From assembly GCF_029813785.1 (NCBI RefSeq), contig NZ_JARVKY010000042.1:1-42331 (forward strand): DNA of 42,331 bases. The letters are read 5' to 3'. This document shows, in pieces, positions 22,775 through 31,108 of the stretch. The DNA comes from Streptomyces sp. DH41. Lineage in GTDB: Bacteria; Actinomycetota; Actinomycetes; Streptomycetales; Streptomycetaceae. The number at the start of each line of letters is the position of its first letter. The first letter of the stretch is position 1. Under the pieces are notes generated by a model, which saw only the letters and a list, made by a program, of their open reading frames with translations, had not been told where the DNA came from and searched no databases. The translations under genes and the position numbers were made by a program.

Positions 22775-23728
22775 TTGAACGGCAACACCTTCCGCATGCC
22801 CGCACGCCGCCTCGTCACCGTCGCGGCGGCCACCGCCCTCGCCGCGGGGCCCGCCGCCCTGGCCGGCACGGGCACCGCCCACGCGACCGGCGACCACGGC
22901 CGCGCGAGCGCCACCGTCCTGCGCACCGGGCTCGACGTGTCCCTGCTCAACAGGACGGTGAACGTCCCGCTCGCGGTCACCCTCAACGAGGTGCAGGCGC
23001 CCGAGAGCGCCCGGAAGACCGCGCTGACCGCCGAGCTGGACGGCGTCGACGGCGGCAAACCCTTCAGCGTCCTGCGGGCCGACGTGGCAGACGCCGGGGC
23101 GACGGCGACCGCGGCGAAGAGCGAGGGCCGCACCGAGCTGGCCCGCGCCAGGCTCCACGTCCCCGGGCTGCCGCTGCTGTCGGTGATCGAGGTCGAACAG
23201 GTCACCTCCACGGCGACCTGCGAGGCCGGGAAGAAGCCGGTCGCCGAGGCGAACCTGCTGGGCGCGGTGACGGTCCTCGGCAAGAAGGTCACGCTGACCA
23301 CCGGCGGGACGACGGAGGTGAAGGTGCCCGGCGTCGGCGAGGTGCGGCTCGACCTCTCGAAGACCGAGACCACCTCCCGTACGGCCGCCGCCACCGCGCT
23401 GGAACTCAAGGTCTCCGTCAACCCCCTCGACCTGAACGTGGCCGAGGTCGACGGCACTCTGACCCTGGCCGAGGCGACCTGCGAGTCCCCGGCGGCCCCG
23501 GAGGCCGAGGCGCCGCCCGCCCGACAGGACGCGGAGGAGGACGCGGAGGAGGACGCAGGTCCGGCCGCGGAGCCGGTGGCCGGGGTGAAGGCCCAGGGTG
23601 CCCGCACCGAGACCGGTCTGGCCGAGACGGGCGGCAGTTCGGCGACCCCGTACGTCGCGGCCGGCGCCGCGGCCCTGGTCCTGGCGGGCGGCGGCGCCCT
23701 GTTCGCCGCCCGTCGCAGGCGCGGCTGA
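22775..23728 (+). CDS. Secreted LAXTG-anchored cell-wall protein (class E sortase substrate)
   Basis: A 317-residue exported protein. The signal peptide has Arg-rich FRMPARR, a long Ala core and cleavage near THA-TGDHG. The body repeats beta-rich segments (SLLNRTVNVPLAVTLNEV, LHVPGLPLLSVIEVEQVTS and VKVPGVGEVRLDLSKTET), followed by an acidic linker with EEDAEEDA. The C-terminus is a complete sorting signal: LAETG, a hydrophobic helix and the tail AARRRRG. LAXTG is the motif of the Streptomyces class E sortases SrtE1 and SrtE2. I assign TTG 22775, which has GGGGG about 10 nt upstream; ATG 22796 is the alternative and keeps the signal peptide. From memory it resembles SCO1860. No sortase gene is in the window. 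Confidence 0.85.
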   Translation: MNGNTFRMPARRLVTVAAATALAAGPAALAGTGTAHATGDHGRASATVLRTGLDVSLLNRTVNVPLAVTLNEVQAPESARKTALTAELDGVDGGKPFSVLRADVADAGATATAAKSEGRTELARARLHVPGLPLLSVIEVEQVTSTATCEAGKKPVAEANLLGAVTVLGKKVTLTTGGTTEVKVPGVGEVRLDLSKTETTSRTAAATALELKVSVNPLDLNVAEVDGTLTLAEATCESPAAPEAEAPPARQDAEEDAEEDAGPAAEPVAGVKAQGARTETGLAETGGSSATPYVAAGAAALVLAGGGALFAARRRRG

Positions 23729-23754
23729 TCCGGCGAGGGCGCCACTGGCCGACG

Positions 23755-23885
23755 GGGGAGCAGGAGCCGACCCGTGGGGGGTCAGGGGCCGACCCGAGGG
23801 GGTCAGGGACCGGCCCGTGGGGGAGCAGGAGCCGACCCGTGGGGGTCAGGGACCGGCCCGTGGGGGAGCAGGAGTCGGCCCGTGG
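23755..23885. repeat. Six-copy degenerate 21-22-bp tandem repeat
   Basis: Six units of 21-22 bp run between the converging surface-protein and cobC genes. Two unit types alternate: one contains GGGGAGCAGGAGCCGACCCG and the other GGGGTCAGGGACCGGCCCG. The fourth and fifth units restate the first and third, suggesting duplication of a larger module. No coding potential is visible. Confidence 0.85.
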
Positions 23886-23910
23886 TGCGAGGACCGGCCC
23901 CCGCGGCCCC

Positions 23911-25011
23911 TCAGGCCGGTGCCGTCACCGCCCGTCCCAGCGCCCGCAGGAAGCCGTCCGTCGTCGCCCGGTCCCGTACCGCCAGGCGCAGCCACTCCTC
24001 GCCCAGCCCCGGGAAGGTGTCCCCGCGCCGTACCGCGTACCCGAGGCCGCGCAGCCGGTGGCGTACGGCGGCGGCGTCCGGGAGGCGGACGAGGACGAAG
24101 GGGCCCTCGGCGGGCTCGGCGACCCGCACTCCGGCGCCGGCGAACTCCCCCAGCCCGGCGACGAGTCGGTCCCGGTCCGCGGCGATGCGGTGCGCGGCGT
24201 GGGCGGCCTCCGCCAGCGCCCTCGGCGTCACACACGCCTCCGCGGCCGCCAGCGCGGGCGTGGACACGGGCCACAGCGGCTGGGCGCGCTCCAGCTCGGT
24301 GATGGTCTCCGGGGCCGCCAGGACGTAGCCGATACGCAGCCCCGCCAGACCCCAGGTCTTGGTGAGGCTGCGCAGGACGACCAGCCCGGGCACGTCCGTG
24401 AGCCCGGCCAGCGCCTCCCGCTCGCCCGGCACCGCGTCCATGAAGGCCTCGTCCACGACCAGCGTCCGCCCCGGGCGGGCCAGTTCCGTGAGCGAGGCCG
24501 CCGGGTGCAGTACCGACGTCGGGTTCGTCGGGTTGCCGACCACGACCAGGTCGGCGTCCTCGGGGACGGCCGCCGGGTCCAGCCGGAAGCCGTCCGCCTC
24601 CCGCAGCAGCACCCGGCCGACCGTGTGCCCCGCGTCCCGCAGCGCGGCCTCCGGTTCGGTGAACTGCGGGTGCACCACGACCGGCCGGCGCACCTTCAGC
24701 GCCCGTGCCAGCAGCACGAACCCCTCCGCCGCGCCCGCCGTCAGCAGCACCCGCTCCACCGGCAGCCCGTGCCGCGCCGCCACCGCCGCCCGCGCGGCCC
24801 GCCCGTCCGGGTAGGCCGCGAGGGAGCCGAGCGAGGCGGCGACGTGCTCGCGCAGCCAGGCCGGTGGGGTGTCCGCGCGGACGTTCACCGCGAGATCCAC
24901 CAGTGCCGAGCCGTCGTCGAGGACCTCGGCGTCCCCGTGGTGCCGCAGGTCGGGGCCCCCGGAACCGGCCCGGTCCCCGGCCTCAGTGTGCATGGGAGTG
25001 TGCGTGTCCAT
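23911..25011 (-). CDS. cobC: Threonine-phosphate decarboxylase-like aminotransferase (CobC/CobD type)
   Basis: A 366-residue fold-type I PLP enzyme of the histidinol-phosphate aminotransferase class, in the position of Rv2231c-type cobC genes. It may form (R)-1-amino-2-propanol phosphate for the lower corrin arm. Motifs: GNPTNPTSVLHP (about 160-171), VVDEAFMDAVPGE (PLP Asp), and the Lys in SLTKTWGLAGLRIGY. ATG 25011 overlaps the cbiX stop by 29 nt; ATG 24993 is a second option with 11 nt overlap. It is the last gene of the cobM-led operon. The role follows from family and context; decarboxylase and aminotransferase activity cannot be told apart here. Confidence 0.85.
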   Translation of the reverse strand: MDTHTPMHTEAGDRAGSGGPDLRHHGDAEVLDDGSALVDLAVNVRADTPPAWLREHVAASLGSLAAYPDGRAARAAVAARHGLPVERVLLTAGAAEGFVLLARALKVRRPVVVHPQFTEPEAALRDAGHTVGRVLLREADGFRLDPAAVPEDADLVVVGNPTNPTSVLHPAASLTELARPGRTLVVDEAFMDAVPGEREALAGLTDVPGLVVLRSLTKTWGLAGLRIGYVLAAPETITELERAQPLWPVSTPALAAAEACVTPRALAEAAHAAHRIAADRDRLVAGLGEFAGAGVRVAEPAEGPFVLVRLPDAAAVRHRLRGLGYAVRRGDTFPGLGEEWLRLAVRDRATTDGFLRALGRAVTAPA

Positions 25012-25900
25012 GCCCGTGATGGTGCCCGTGGTGGTGATGGCCGTCGTCGTCGGGGTGGAAGTGCGGCTGCTGCGGCAGCCCCACCTTGTCCTCGAATCCC
25101 GGCAGCGCGATCCGGTACACGCACGAGTCGCAGTTCATCCGGAGGTCGCCCTTGACGGCCTCCTCGTACCGCTCCCACACCAGGTCGAGCAGCTCCGGCT
25201 CCGGCCCGATGACGTCCGCCGACCGCACCCCGGTCTCCGGGTGGGCGGCGGCCCACTCCTCGGTCTGGTGCCGGACCCGGTCCGGGAGGATGCCGGTGAA
25301 CAGGAAGTACGGCAGGACCACGACCCGCCGCGCCCCCAGCCGCACACACCGGTCGAGGCCGCCCGGCACGTCCGGCTTCGCCAGCGACACGAACGCCGTC
25401 TCCACGGCCGCGTAGCCGCGCCCCTCCCACAGCAGCCGCGCCGCCTTGAACACCTCGGCGTTGGCGTCCGGGTCCGTCGATCCCCGCCCGACCAGCAGCA
25501 CGGTCACCTCGGCGGGGTCCCAGGACGGGTCGACCGCCTCGGCCAGCCGCCGCTCCAGCACCCGCAGGAGCGCCGGGTGCGGGCCCAGCGGACGCCCGTA
25601 CGTGTAGGAGATGCCGGGGTGCCGCTCCTTCTCGCGGGACAGCGCCGCCGGGATGTCGCCCTTGGCGTGCCCGGCGGAGACCAGCATCAGCGGCACCGCG
25701 GCGAACCGGCGCACACCGCGCTCGACCAGCTCGGCGACCGCCTCGCCCAGCGGCGGCGGCGACAGCTCGATGAAGCCGCCCGCGACGGGCAGTTCGGGGT
25801 GGCGGCGGCCCAGCTCGCGCACGAAGTCGCGGAACGCCTCGGCTCCGGCCTCGTCCCGGGTGCCGTGTCCGGCGATGAGCAGGGCGGGCGGGGTCGTCAC
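24983..25900 (-). CDS. cbiX: CbiX(L)-type sirohydrochlorin cobaltochelatase with Fe-S motif and His-rich tail
   Basis: A 305-residue class II chelatase that inserts cobalt into sirohydrochlorin, the cobalt-early route. GTG 25900 follows GAGGAAACT and overlaps the cobH stop (GTGA). Active-site His12 (AGHGT) and His78 (SAGHAKGDIP) are in the first half. The second half is a related domain (VLLVGRGSTDPDA, PYFLFTGILPDRV) without the first His. MNCDSC at 255-260 is the MXCXXC motif known to hold a [4Fe-4S] centre in Bacillus CbiX(L). The last 26 residues contain 14 His, a probable cobalt/nickel store. The tail lies in the overlap with cobC. It occurs together with CobN, the late chelatase. Confidence 0.93.
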   Translation of the reverse strand: MTTPPALLIAGHGTRDEAGAEAFRDFVRELGRRHPELPVAGGFIELSPPPLGEAVAELVERGVRRFAAVPLMLVSAGHAKGDIPAALSREKERHPGISYTYGRPLGPHPALLRVLERRLAEAVDPSWDPAEVTVLLVGRGSTDPDANAEVFKAARLLWEGRGYAAVETAFVSLAKPDVPGGLDRCVRLGARRVVVLPYFLFTGILPDRVRHQTEEWAAAHPETGVRSADVIGPEPELLDLVWERYEEAVKGDLRMNCDSCVYRIALPGFEDKVGLPQQPHFHPDDDGHHHHGHHHGHGHAHSHAH

Positions 25901-26493
25901 AGTTTCTCCTCGGGTTCCTCGGACGAAAGGGGTTGGTACAGCAGGGCGTTCAGCGCGGCCGCGGCGACCGCCGACCCGCCCTTCTCGGACACGTTGCTCA
26001 CGGCGGGCAGCCCGCTGTCGCGCAACGCGGCCTTGGACTCGGCCGCGCCGACGAAGCCGACGGGCAGACCGATGACGAGCGCGGGCGACGCGTCCAGGGT
26101 GAGCAGCTCCTCCAGCGCGGTCGGCGCACAGCCGATCACCCAGAGCGCACCGGGCCCGACCTGCTCGTACGCCAGCCGCATCGCATGCGCGGAACGCGTC
26201 AGCCCGGGACCCGCGACGGCGTCCTTCAGCCGGCACACGGTCTCCCGCCGGGTGATCCCCGCCGCGACCATCTCCACGTCCACGACGACCGGCGCCCCGG
26301 CGTGCAGCGCGGCATGCGCCTTCGCCAGCTCGCCCTCGTCCGTGACGAGGTCGGACGCGTACTCCAGGTCGGCGGCGGAGTGGATGACCCGCTCCACCAC
26401 CGCCCGGGTCAGCGGCGGGAAGTGCGAGGTGTCCAGCCGGGCGCGCAGCCGCCGGAAGGACTCCTGCTCGATGGGGTGCACGACACGGCTCAC
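25897..26493 (-). CDS. cobH: Precorrin-8X/cobalt-precorrin-8 methylmutase
   Basis: A 198-residue methylmutase that moves the C11 methyl to C12 and yields hydrogenobyrinate or cobyrinate. GTG 26493 follows AGGAGGAG and overlaps the previous stop by GTGA; the long open frame ahead of it is a shadow. The catalytic His is His38 in VERVIHSAADLEY. Conserved blocks: VVVDVEMVAAGI, ALWVIGCAPTALEEL, VIGLPVGFVGAAESK. The length is normal. It lies between the cbiG/cobJ fusion and cbiX in the cobM-led operon. Confidence 0.96.
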   Translation of the reverse strand: MSRVVHPIEQESFRRLRARLDTSHFPPLTRAVVERVIHSAADLEYASDLVTDEGELAKAHAALHAGAPVVVDVEMVAAGITRRETVCRLKDAVAGPGLTRSAHAMRLAYEQVGPGALWVIGCAPTALEELLTLDASPALVIGLPVGFVGAAESKAALRDSGLPAVSNVSEKGGSAVAAAALNALLYQPLSSEEPEEKL

Positions 26494-28187
26494 TTCGGCT
26501 CCTCCTGGGACGACGTCCCCTGCCAGCGGTAGCCGCGCGGCGTCACCATGCGCCCGGCGATCCGACGGGTCGCGGTGTTGCCCACCGTCACGACGGTCAT
26601 CATGTCGACCGTCGCCGGGTCCAGAGCGGCGAGCGTGGTCAGGCGGCTGGACTCGTCGGCCCGCGACGCGTTGCGCACGACCCCGACCGGAGTCGTCGGC
26701 TCCCGGTGCTCCGCGAGGATGGCCAGCGCCTTGGGCAGCTGCCAGTCCCGGCCCCGGCTGCGCGGGTTGTAGAACGTCACGACGATGTCCGCCTCGGCCG
26801 CCGCCCGCACCCGCCGCTCGATGACCTCCCACGGCGTGTGCAGGTCGGACAGGCTGATCGACACGTGGTCGTGGCCCAGCGGCGCGCCCAGGATCGCCCC
26901 GGCCGCCAGCGCCGCCGTCACCCCGGGCACCCCGACCACGTCGATGTCGTCGGACGCCTCCGCCAGCGCGGGCGAGGCCATGGCGTACACCCCGGCGTCC
27001 CCGCTGCCGATCAGCGCGACGGCGTGCCCGCGCCGGGCCTCCGCGACCGCGGTCCGGGCCCGCTCCTCCTCGGCGCCGAGCCCCGACTCCAGGACCCGCG
27101 TGCCGGGCCGCAGCAGATCGCGGATCTGGTCGACGTACTGGTCGAGGCCGACCAGCACCGAAGCCCGCCGCAACTCGGCCTGCGCGCGCGGTGTCACCAG
27201 GTCCCGGGCGCCCGGCCCGAGCCCGACCACCGCGAGCCGCCCGCGCCCCGGCCGCCGTACGACGGCACAGGTCGCCATGGCGGGGCTCGCCGCCGACTTG
27301 CGCTTGGGCACGAGGAGTTCACCGCCGCGCACGAGCGCCGCCGCCTCCGCGACGGACGGGGTGCCCACGGCCGCGAGCGGGGCGTCGGAGGGGTTGGGCA
27401 CCTCCACGCCCGCCAGCTCCCCGGCGGAGTACGTCACCAGGGGCACGCCGAGCCGCTCGGCCGCCCCGACGATCCCGGGCTCCTGCGCCTTGGCGTCCAC
27501 GGTGGCCAGCTCGGCGACCGACGCGGCGGACAGCCCGGCGTCCCGCAGGGCCGCCTCCACCAACCCGAGTACCTCGTCGACCGGCGCGCCCTTGGAGGCG
27601 CCGACGCCGACCACCAGGGACGGCGGACGCAGCACCACCTCGCGCTCGGCCGGCTCCACCAGACGGTCCGTCAGCCGGACCGTGTACGCACCCTCCTCGG
27701 CGACGGGCAGGGGCGGCAGCGGCCAGCTCACCTCCGCCCGCAGCGCAACCGGCTCGCCGTCGAGCAGGGCCCGCGAGACCCCGGCGACATCGCCCTGAAC
27801 GGGCAGCCCGAGCGTGTCCAGGCCGGGCAGCCCGACGGCGTCCGTCGCCGTCGTCACCACCGGCTCGGCACCCAGCACCGCACCGACCGCACGGGCGAGT
27901 TCGTTGGCGCCGCCCCCGTGGCCGCCGACCAGCGACACGGCGAACCGCCCGCCCTCGTCGACGCACACCACACCGGCGTCGGTGCGCTTGTCGTCCAGCA
28001 GCGGCGCCACGAGCCGGACGACGGCCCCCGTGGCCAGGAAGCACACGAGCTGCTCGCACTCGGCGAACGCGGTCCGTACGGCGTCCGCGACGGGACCCTC
28101 GTACACGCGCGTGCGGTCCGGCCACGCCGCGGCCAGCCGGTCCCGCGCCGCAGCCCCCGCCGCGGTGGCGGAAATGAGGCCGATCAA
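26490..28187 (-). CDS. cobJ: CbiG-CobJ fusion: cobalt-precorrin-5A hydrolase/precorrin-3B C17-methyltransferase
   Basis: A 565-residue bifunctional protein. TTG 28187 has a perfect AAGGAG at 7 nt and gives TTGA overlap with cobL. Residues 1-about 310 are CbiG: FLATGAVVRLVAPLLDDKRTD, VSLVGGHGGGANELAR and VVGVGASKGAPVDEVL. CbiG opens the ring-A acetate lactone and belongs to the cobalt-early pathway. Residues about 325-565 are the CobJ methylase: LAVVGLGPGARDLVTPRA, GSGDAGVYAMASPALE-like block (actual MASPALAEAS) and VTFYNPRSRGRDWQL. CobJ performs C17 methylation with ring contraction. This fusion is known in actinobacteria. Next to CobN, it is part of a mixed pathway. Confidence 0.95.
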   Translation of the reverse strand: MIGLISATAAGAAARDRLAAAWPDRTRVYEGPVADAVRTAFAECEQLVCFLATGAVVRLVAPLLDDKRTDAGVVCVDEGGRFAVSLVGGHGGGANELARAVGAVLGAEPVVTTATDAVGLPGLDTLGLPVQGDVAGVSRALLDGEPVALRAEVSWPLPPLPVAEEGAYTVRLTDRLVEPAEREVVLRPPSLVVGVGASKGAPVDEVLGLVEAALRDAGLSAASVAELATVDAKAQEPGIVGAAERLGVPLVTYSAGELAGVEVPNPSDAPLAAVGTPSVAEAAALVRGGELLVPKRKSAASPAMATCAVVRRPGRGRLAVVGLGPGARDLVTPRAQAELRRASVLVGLDQYVDQIRDLLRPGTRVLESGLGAEEERARTAVAEARRGHAVALIGSGDAGVYAMASPALAEASDDIDVVGVPGVTAALAAGAILGAPLGHDHVSISLSDLHTPWEVIERRVRAAAEADIVVTFYNPRSRGRDWQLPKALAILAEHREPTTPVGVVRNASRADESSRLTTLAALDPATVDMMTVVTVGNTATRRIAGRMVTPRGYRWQGTSSQEEPK

Positions 28188-29422
28188 GGGGTAACTCCTT
28201 CGGTACGGCTGTGCGGCCTCACGCCCCACAGCAGGAAGACGGGATTGGTCGCCGCGAGCCGGGTCACGTCCCCCGGCAGCGGCGCGAGCCGGGACGACTG
28301 CAGCAGCACCCCGTCGCACTCCAGCCCGGCACCGAGCAGCGCCTCGCGGGCCGCGGGCACCCGGTCCAGCGCGGCCATGGCGACGACCACGGTGCGCCGC
28401 GCCCGCCGCGCGCACTGCGCGACGATCGCGGGCAGCGCGCGCCCACCGCCGCCGACGAACACGGCGTCGGGGTCGTCGCCCAGGTCGGACAGCACGGTGG
28501 GCGCCGCCCCGTGCACCACCCGGACGTCGACACCGTGGGCGGCGGCGTTGGCGCGCACGCGCCCGACACCGTCCGGCGTCTTCTCGACGGCGGTGACGGC
28601 GGCGCCGAGGCGTGCGCACTCGACGGCGACGGACCCGGAGCCGGCGCCGACGTCCCAGACCAGGTCGCCGGGGCGCGGCCCGAGCCGGGCGAGTGCCAGC
28701 GCCCGCACCTCGAACTTCGTGATCATCGAATCGCGGTGCGCGAACGCGGCCTCGTCCAGCGCCCATCCGGCGGTGTCCGGCCGCGGCGGTCCGGCGACCG
28801 TCCGTACCGGCCCCAGCTCCCGCGTCTCGTCCAGGCACAGCACCACGCTCACCGCCGTCCCCCAGTCACGTCGGGCCGCCTCGGCGGGCGTCAGCCGCTC
28901 CACGCGCTCCTCGGCACAGCCCAGCGCGGAGGCGACGACGAGGACCCGGCTGTCGTTCCTCAGCGCGGCGCCGAGTTCCGCCGGACCGGCCCCGGGCCCC
29001 GTCAGGACGGCGACCTTCGGATGGGCCCGGCACAGGTTCACCGCGGTCCGCAGCTCCCGCCCGTGCGCGCTGGCCACCACGGCGTCGTCCCACGGCAGCC
29101 CGGCCCGCGCGAACGCGGCGGCGACGGAGGAGACACCGGGCCGTACGTCGAGCCGCTCCGGCCCGAACCGCTCGGCCAGCACCCGCACGATCCCGAAGAA
29201 CCCGGGGTCCCCGGAGGCCAGCACGACCACCCGCCGCTCCTTCGCGACGTACTCCGCGACCCTGTCGAGGGCGGGCGCGAGCGCTCCGAGGACGACCCGC
29301 TCGGCCCCCTCCGGCAGCCGTACGGCATCCAGATGCCGCCGCCCGCCGACGACCAGCTCCGCACCGGCGGCGACGTCCCCGCCGGGCGGCGCGCCGGCCC
29401 CCATCCCCACCACGGTGATCAC
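28184..29422 (-). CDS. cobL: Precorrin-6Y C5,15-methyltransferase (CbiE-CbiT fusion)
   Basis: A 412-residue enzyme that methylates C5 and C15 and decarboxylates ring C acetate. GTG 29422 gives a GTGA overlap with cobM. The N-terminal CbiE methylase (1-about 200) has VVGMGAGAPPG, VVLASGDPGFFGIVRVLAERFG and PWDDAVVASAHGR. The C-terminal CbiT methylase (about 225-400) has the SAM motif LVWDVGAGSGSVAVE and VEKTPDGVGRVRANAA. Full length for the CobL family. Its stop overlaps the TTG of the cbiG/cobJ gene. Confidence 0.96.
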   Translation of the reverse strand: MITVVGMGAGAPPGGDVAAGAELVVGGRRHLDAVRLPEGAERVVLGALAPALDRVAEYVAKERRVVVLASGDPGFFGIVRVLAERFGPERLDVRPGVSSVAAAFARAGLPWDDAVVASAHGRELRTAVNLCRAHPKVAVLTGPGAGPAELGAALRNDSRVLVVASALGCAEERVERLTPAEAARRDWGTAVSVVLCLDETRELGPVRTVAGPPRPDTAGWALDEAAFAHRDSMITKFEVRALALARLGPRPGDLVWDVGAGSGSVAVECARLGAAVTAVEKTPDGVGRVRANAAAHGVDVRVVHGAAPTVLSDLGDDPDAVFVGGGGRALPAIVAQCARRARRTVVVAMAALDRVPAAREALLGAGLECDGVLLQSSRLAPLPGDVTRLAATNPVFLLWGVRPHSRTEGVTP

Positions 29423-30264
29423 GTGCTCGCACCCCGCGTGCGCAGCTCCCGGCGCGCCTCGGGGTCCGCCTTCCGGTAACCGTGGAAGTGCCCGGGGTGG
29501 TACAGGTGCGAGCGGGTGCCGTGCGCGTCGAGGGCCGGGCCGACCAGGAACAGGGTGTGCTTCCAGAGCTTGTGCTCCTTGACCGTCTCCTCCAGCGTGC
29601 CGATGGTGCACCGCACGACCAGCTCCTCCGGCCAGGTCGCCTGGTAGGCGACGACGACCGGTGTCTCGGTCGGGTAGCCGCCCTCCAGCAGCTCCCGCAC
29701 CAGCTGGCCGCTGCGGGCCGCCGACAGGAAGATCGCCATGGTGGTGCCGTGCTTGGCGAACTCGCGGACCTCCTCCCCGGGCGGCATGGGCGTCTTGCCG
29801 CCGCCGAGCCGGGTGAGGACGACGGACTGCGCGACCTCCGGGATGGTCAGCTCCCGCCGCGCGAGCGCGGCGACCGCGGAGAAGGCGGAGACGCCGGGCA
29901 CGATCTCGGTCGCGATGCCGATCTCCGCGCACCGGTCGACCTGCTCCTGCGTGCCGCCCCACAGGGCCGGGTCGCCGGAGTGGATGCGGGCCACCCGCAG
30001 TCCCTCCTCGCGGGCCCGCCGGTAGACGGCGACGACGTCCTCCAGCGACATCGTCGCCGAGTCCAGGACCTCCGCGTCCTCGCGCGCGTGCTGGAGGACC
30101 TCCGCCTGGACCAGGCTCGCCGCCCAGATCACGACATCGGCCTCGGCGATGGCCCGCGCGGCGCGGAACGTCAGCAGGTCGGCGGCGCCGGGACCGGCAC
30201 CGACGAAGGTCACCTTGCCGGGGGAGACATCGGCCACGGAAGCCTCGGGAGCAACGGAAGCCAT
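29419..30264 (-). CDS. cobM: Precorrin-4 C11-methyltransferase
   Basis: A 281-residue SAM-dependent methylase and the first gene of the left cob operon. ATG 30264 has AGGA about 9 nt upstream. Class III methylase motifs: VTFVGAGPGAADLLT (18-32), ARIHSGDPALWGGTQEQV (SAM loop) and VPGVSAFSAVAALA. The C-terminus contains LFLVGPALDAHG followed by HLYHPGHFHGYRK. A 95-bp region separates it from the divergent ZIP transporter. That region contains a 9-bp-period direct repeat but no B12-box, so this operon seems to be controlled differently from the riboswitch-led one. Confidence 0.96.
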   Translation of the reverse strand: MASVAPEASVADVSPGKVTFVGAGPGAADLLTFRAARAIAEADVVIWAASLVQAEVLQHAREDAEVLDSATMSLEDVVAVYRRAREEGLRVARIHSGDPALWGGTQEQVDRCAEIGIATEIVPGVSAFSAVAALARRELTIPEVAQSVVLTRLGGGKTPMPPGEEVREFAKHGTTMAIFLSAARSGQLVRELLEGGYPTETPVVVAYQATWPEELVVRCTIGTLEETVKEHKLWKHTLFLVGPALDAHGTRSHLYHPGHFHGYRKADPEARRELRTRGAST

Positions 30265-30284
30265 GGGATGGAGTCCTTTCCTGC

Positions 30285-30301
30285 GCATATTTCGCATATT
30301 T
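30285..30301. promoter_or_regulatory. Direct repeat GCATATTT x2 in cobM/ZIP divergent promoter
   Basis: GCATATTT occurs at 30285-30292 and 30294-30301, so the two copies are 9 bp apart, in a GC-rich setting. It also reads as arms ATAT..ATAT around TTCGC. It lies 20-38 bp upstream of cobM, just beyond the ribosome binding site, and could be a shared operator for both directions. A metal-responsive regulator would fit, but this is inferred. Confidence 0.5.
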
Positions 30302-30359
30302 ACTGCGGTTGTCGCTGTCGTGCGCACGGATACGCGCTCTGATCGGATAGCAAGGGCCC

Positions 30360-31088
30360 ATGGCGGTCTTCGTAGCGCTCGGCGCGTTCCTGATGACGCT
30401 GGCCGGCGGCTGGACGGCACAGCGCGTGACCGACCGGCGCCACCTGGTCCTGGGCCTGGCCGGCGGCCTGATGCTGGGCGTGGTCGGCCTCGACCTGCTG
30501 CCGGAGGCGCTTCGGGCGGCGGGCGACGAGGTGTTCGGCGTACCCGAGGCACTGCTGCTCTTCGTCGCCGGATTCCTGCTCGCGCACCTGGTGGAACGCC
30601 TGCTGGCCGCCCGCCGCGCCGCGCACGGCGCCGACGAGCACGGGCAGCGTTCGCCCCAGGTGGGCCTGACGGCCGCCGCCGCGATGGTCGGGCACAGCGC
30701 GATGGACGGCGTGGCGATCGGCGCGGCCTTCCAGGTCGGCGGCGGCATGGGCGCGGCCGTCGCGATGGCCGTGATCGCCCACGACTTCGCGGACGGCTTC
30801 AACACCTACACGCTGACCAGCCTGTACGGAAACGCCCGCCGCCGCGCGATCGCGATGCTGGTCGCCGACGCCCTGGCCCCCGTGGCCGGTGCGGCGTCCA
30901 CCCTCCTCTTCACCATCCCGGAGGGCGCGCTCGGCGCGTATCTCGGCCTGTTCGGCGGCGTACTGCTCTACCTCGCCGCGGCCGAGATCCTCCCCGAGGC
31001 CCATCACGAGCACCCCGCCCGTTCGACCCTGCTGTGCACGGTCGCGGGCGCGGCGTTCATCTGGCTGGTGGTGGGCGTCGCCGAATGA
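30360..31088 (+). CDS. ZIP-family divalent metal transporter
   Basis: A 242-residue integral membrane protein of the ZIP (ZupT/GufA-like) family with about eight helices. The metal-site motifs of helices IV and V are HSAMDGVAIGAAF (about 113-125) and HDFADGFNTY (about 141-150). HLVERLLAARRAAHGADEHG holds a short His-bearing cytoplasmic loop. ATG 30360 has AAGGG close upstream. It is the only plus-strand gene within the cobalamin cluster and splits it into two operons. ZIP proteins carry Zn, Fe, Mn, Co or Ni inward, so cobalt uptake for corrin synthesis is an attractive inference. The selectivity cannot be read from sequence. Only 20 bp separate its stop from the converging cobI stop. Confidence 0.9.
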   Translation: MAVFVALGAFLMTLAGGWTAQRVTDRRHLVLGLAGGLMLGVVGLDLLPEALRAAGDEVFGVPEALLLFVAGFLLAHLVERLLAARRAAHGADEHGQRSPQVGLTAAAAMVGHSAMDGVAIGAAFQVGGGMGAAVAMAVIAHDFADGFNTYTLTSLYGNARRRAIAMLVADALAPVAGAASTLLFTIPEGALGAYLGLFGGVLLYLAAAEILPEAHHEHPARSTLLCTVAGAAFIWLVVGVAE

Positions 31089-31108
31089 GGCGCCAGGGCC
31101 CGGGAGGT

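Noticed and set aside
26494..26832. N-terminal extension of cobH
   Set aside because: Gly/Arg-rich shadow of cobJ. The GTG 26493 start has AGGAGG and the expected length.
26706..29582. 958-residue plus-strand open frame opposite cobJ/cobL
   Set aside because: It is an antisense shadow of high-GC genes; its composition is Arg/Pro/Ser-rich and without domains.
30265..30359. Second cobalamin riboswitch upstream of cobM
   Set aside because: The 95-bp region has no B12 box or aptamer core, and it is too short for the full element.
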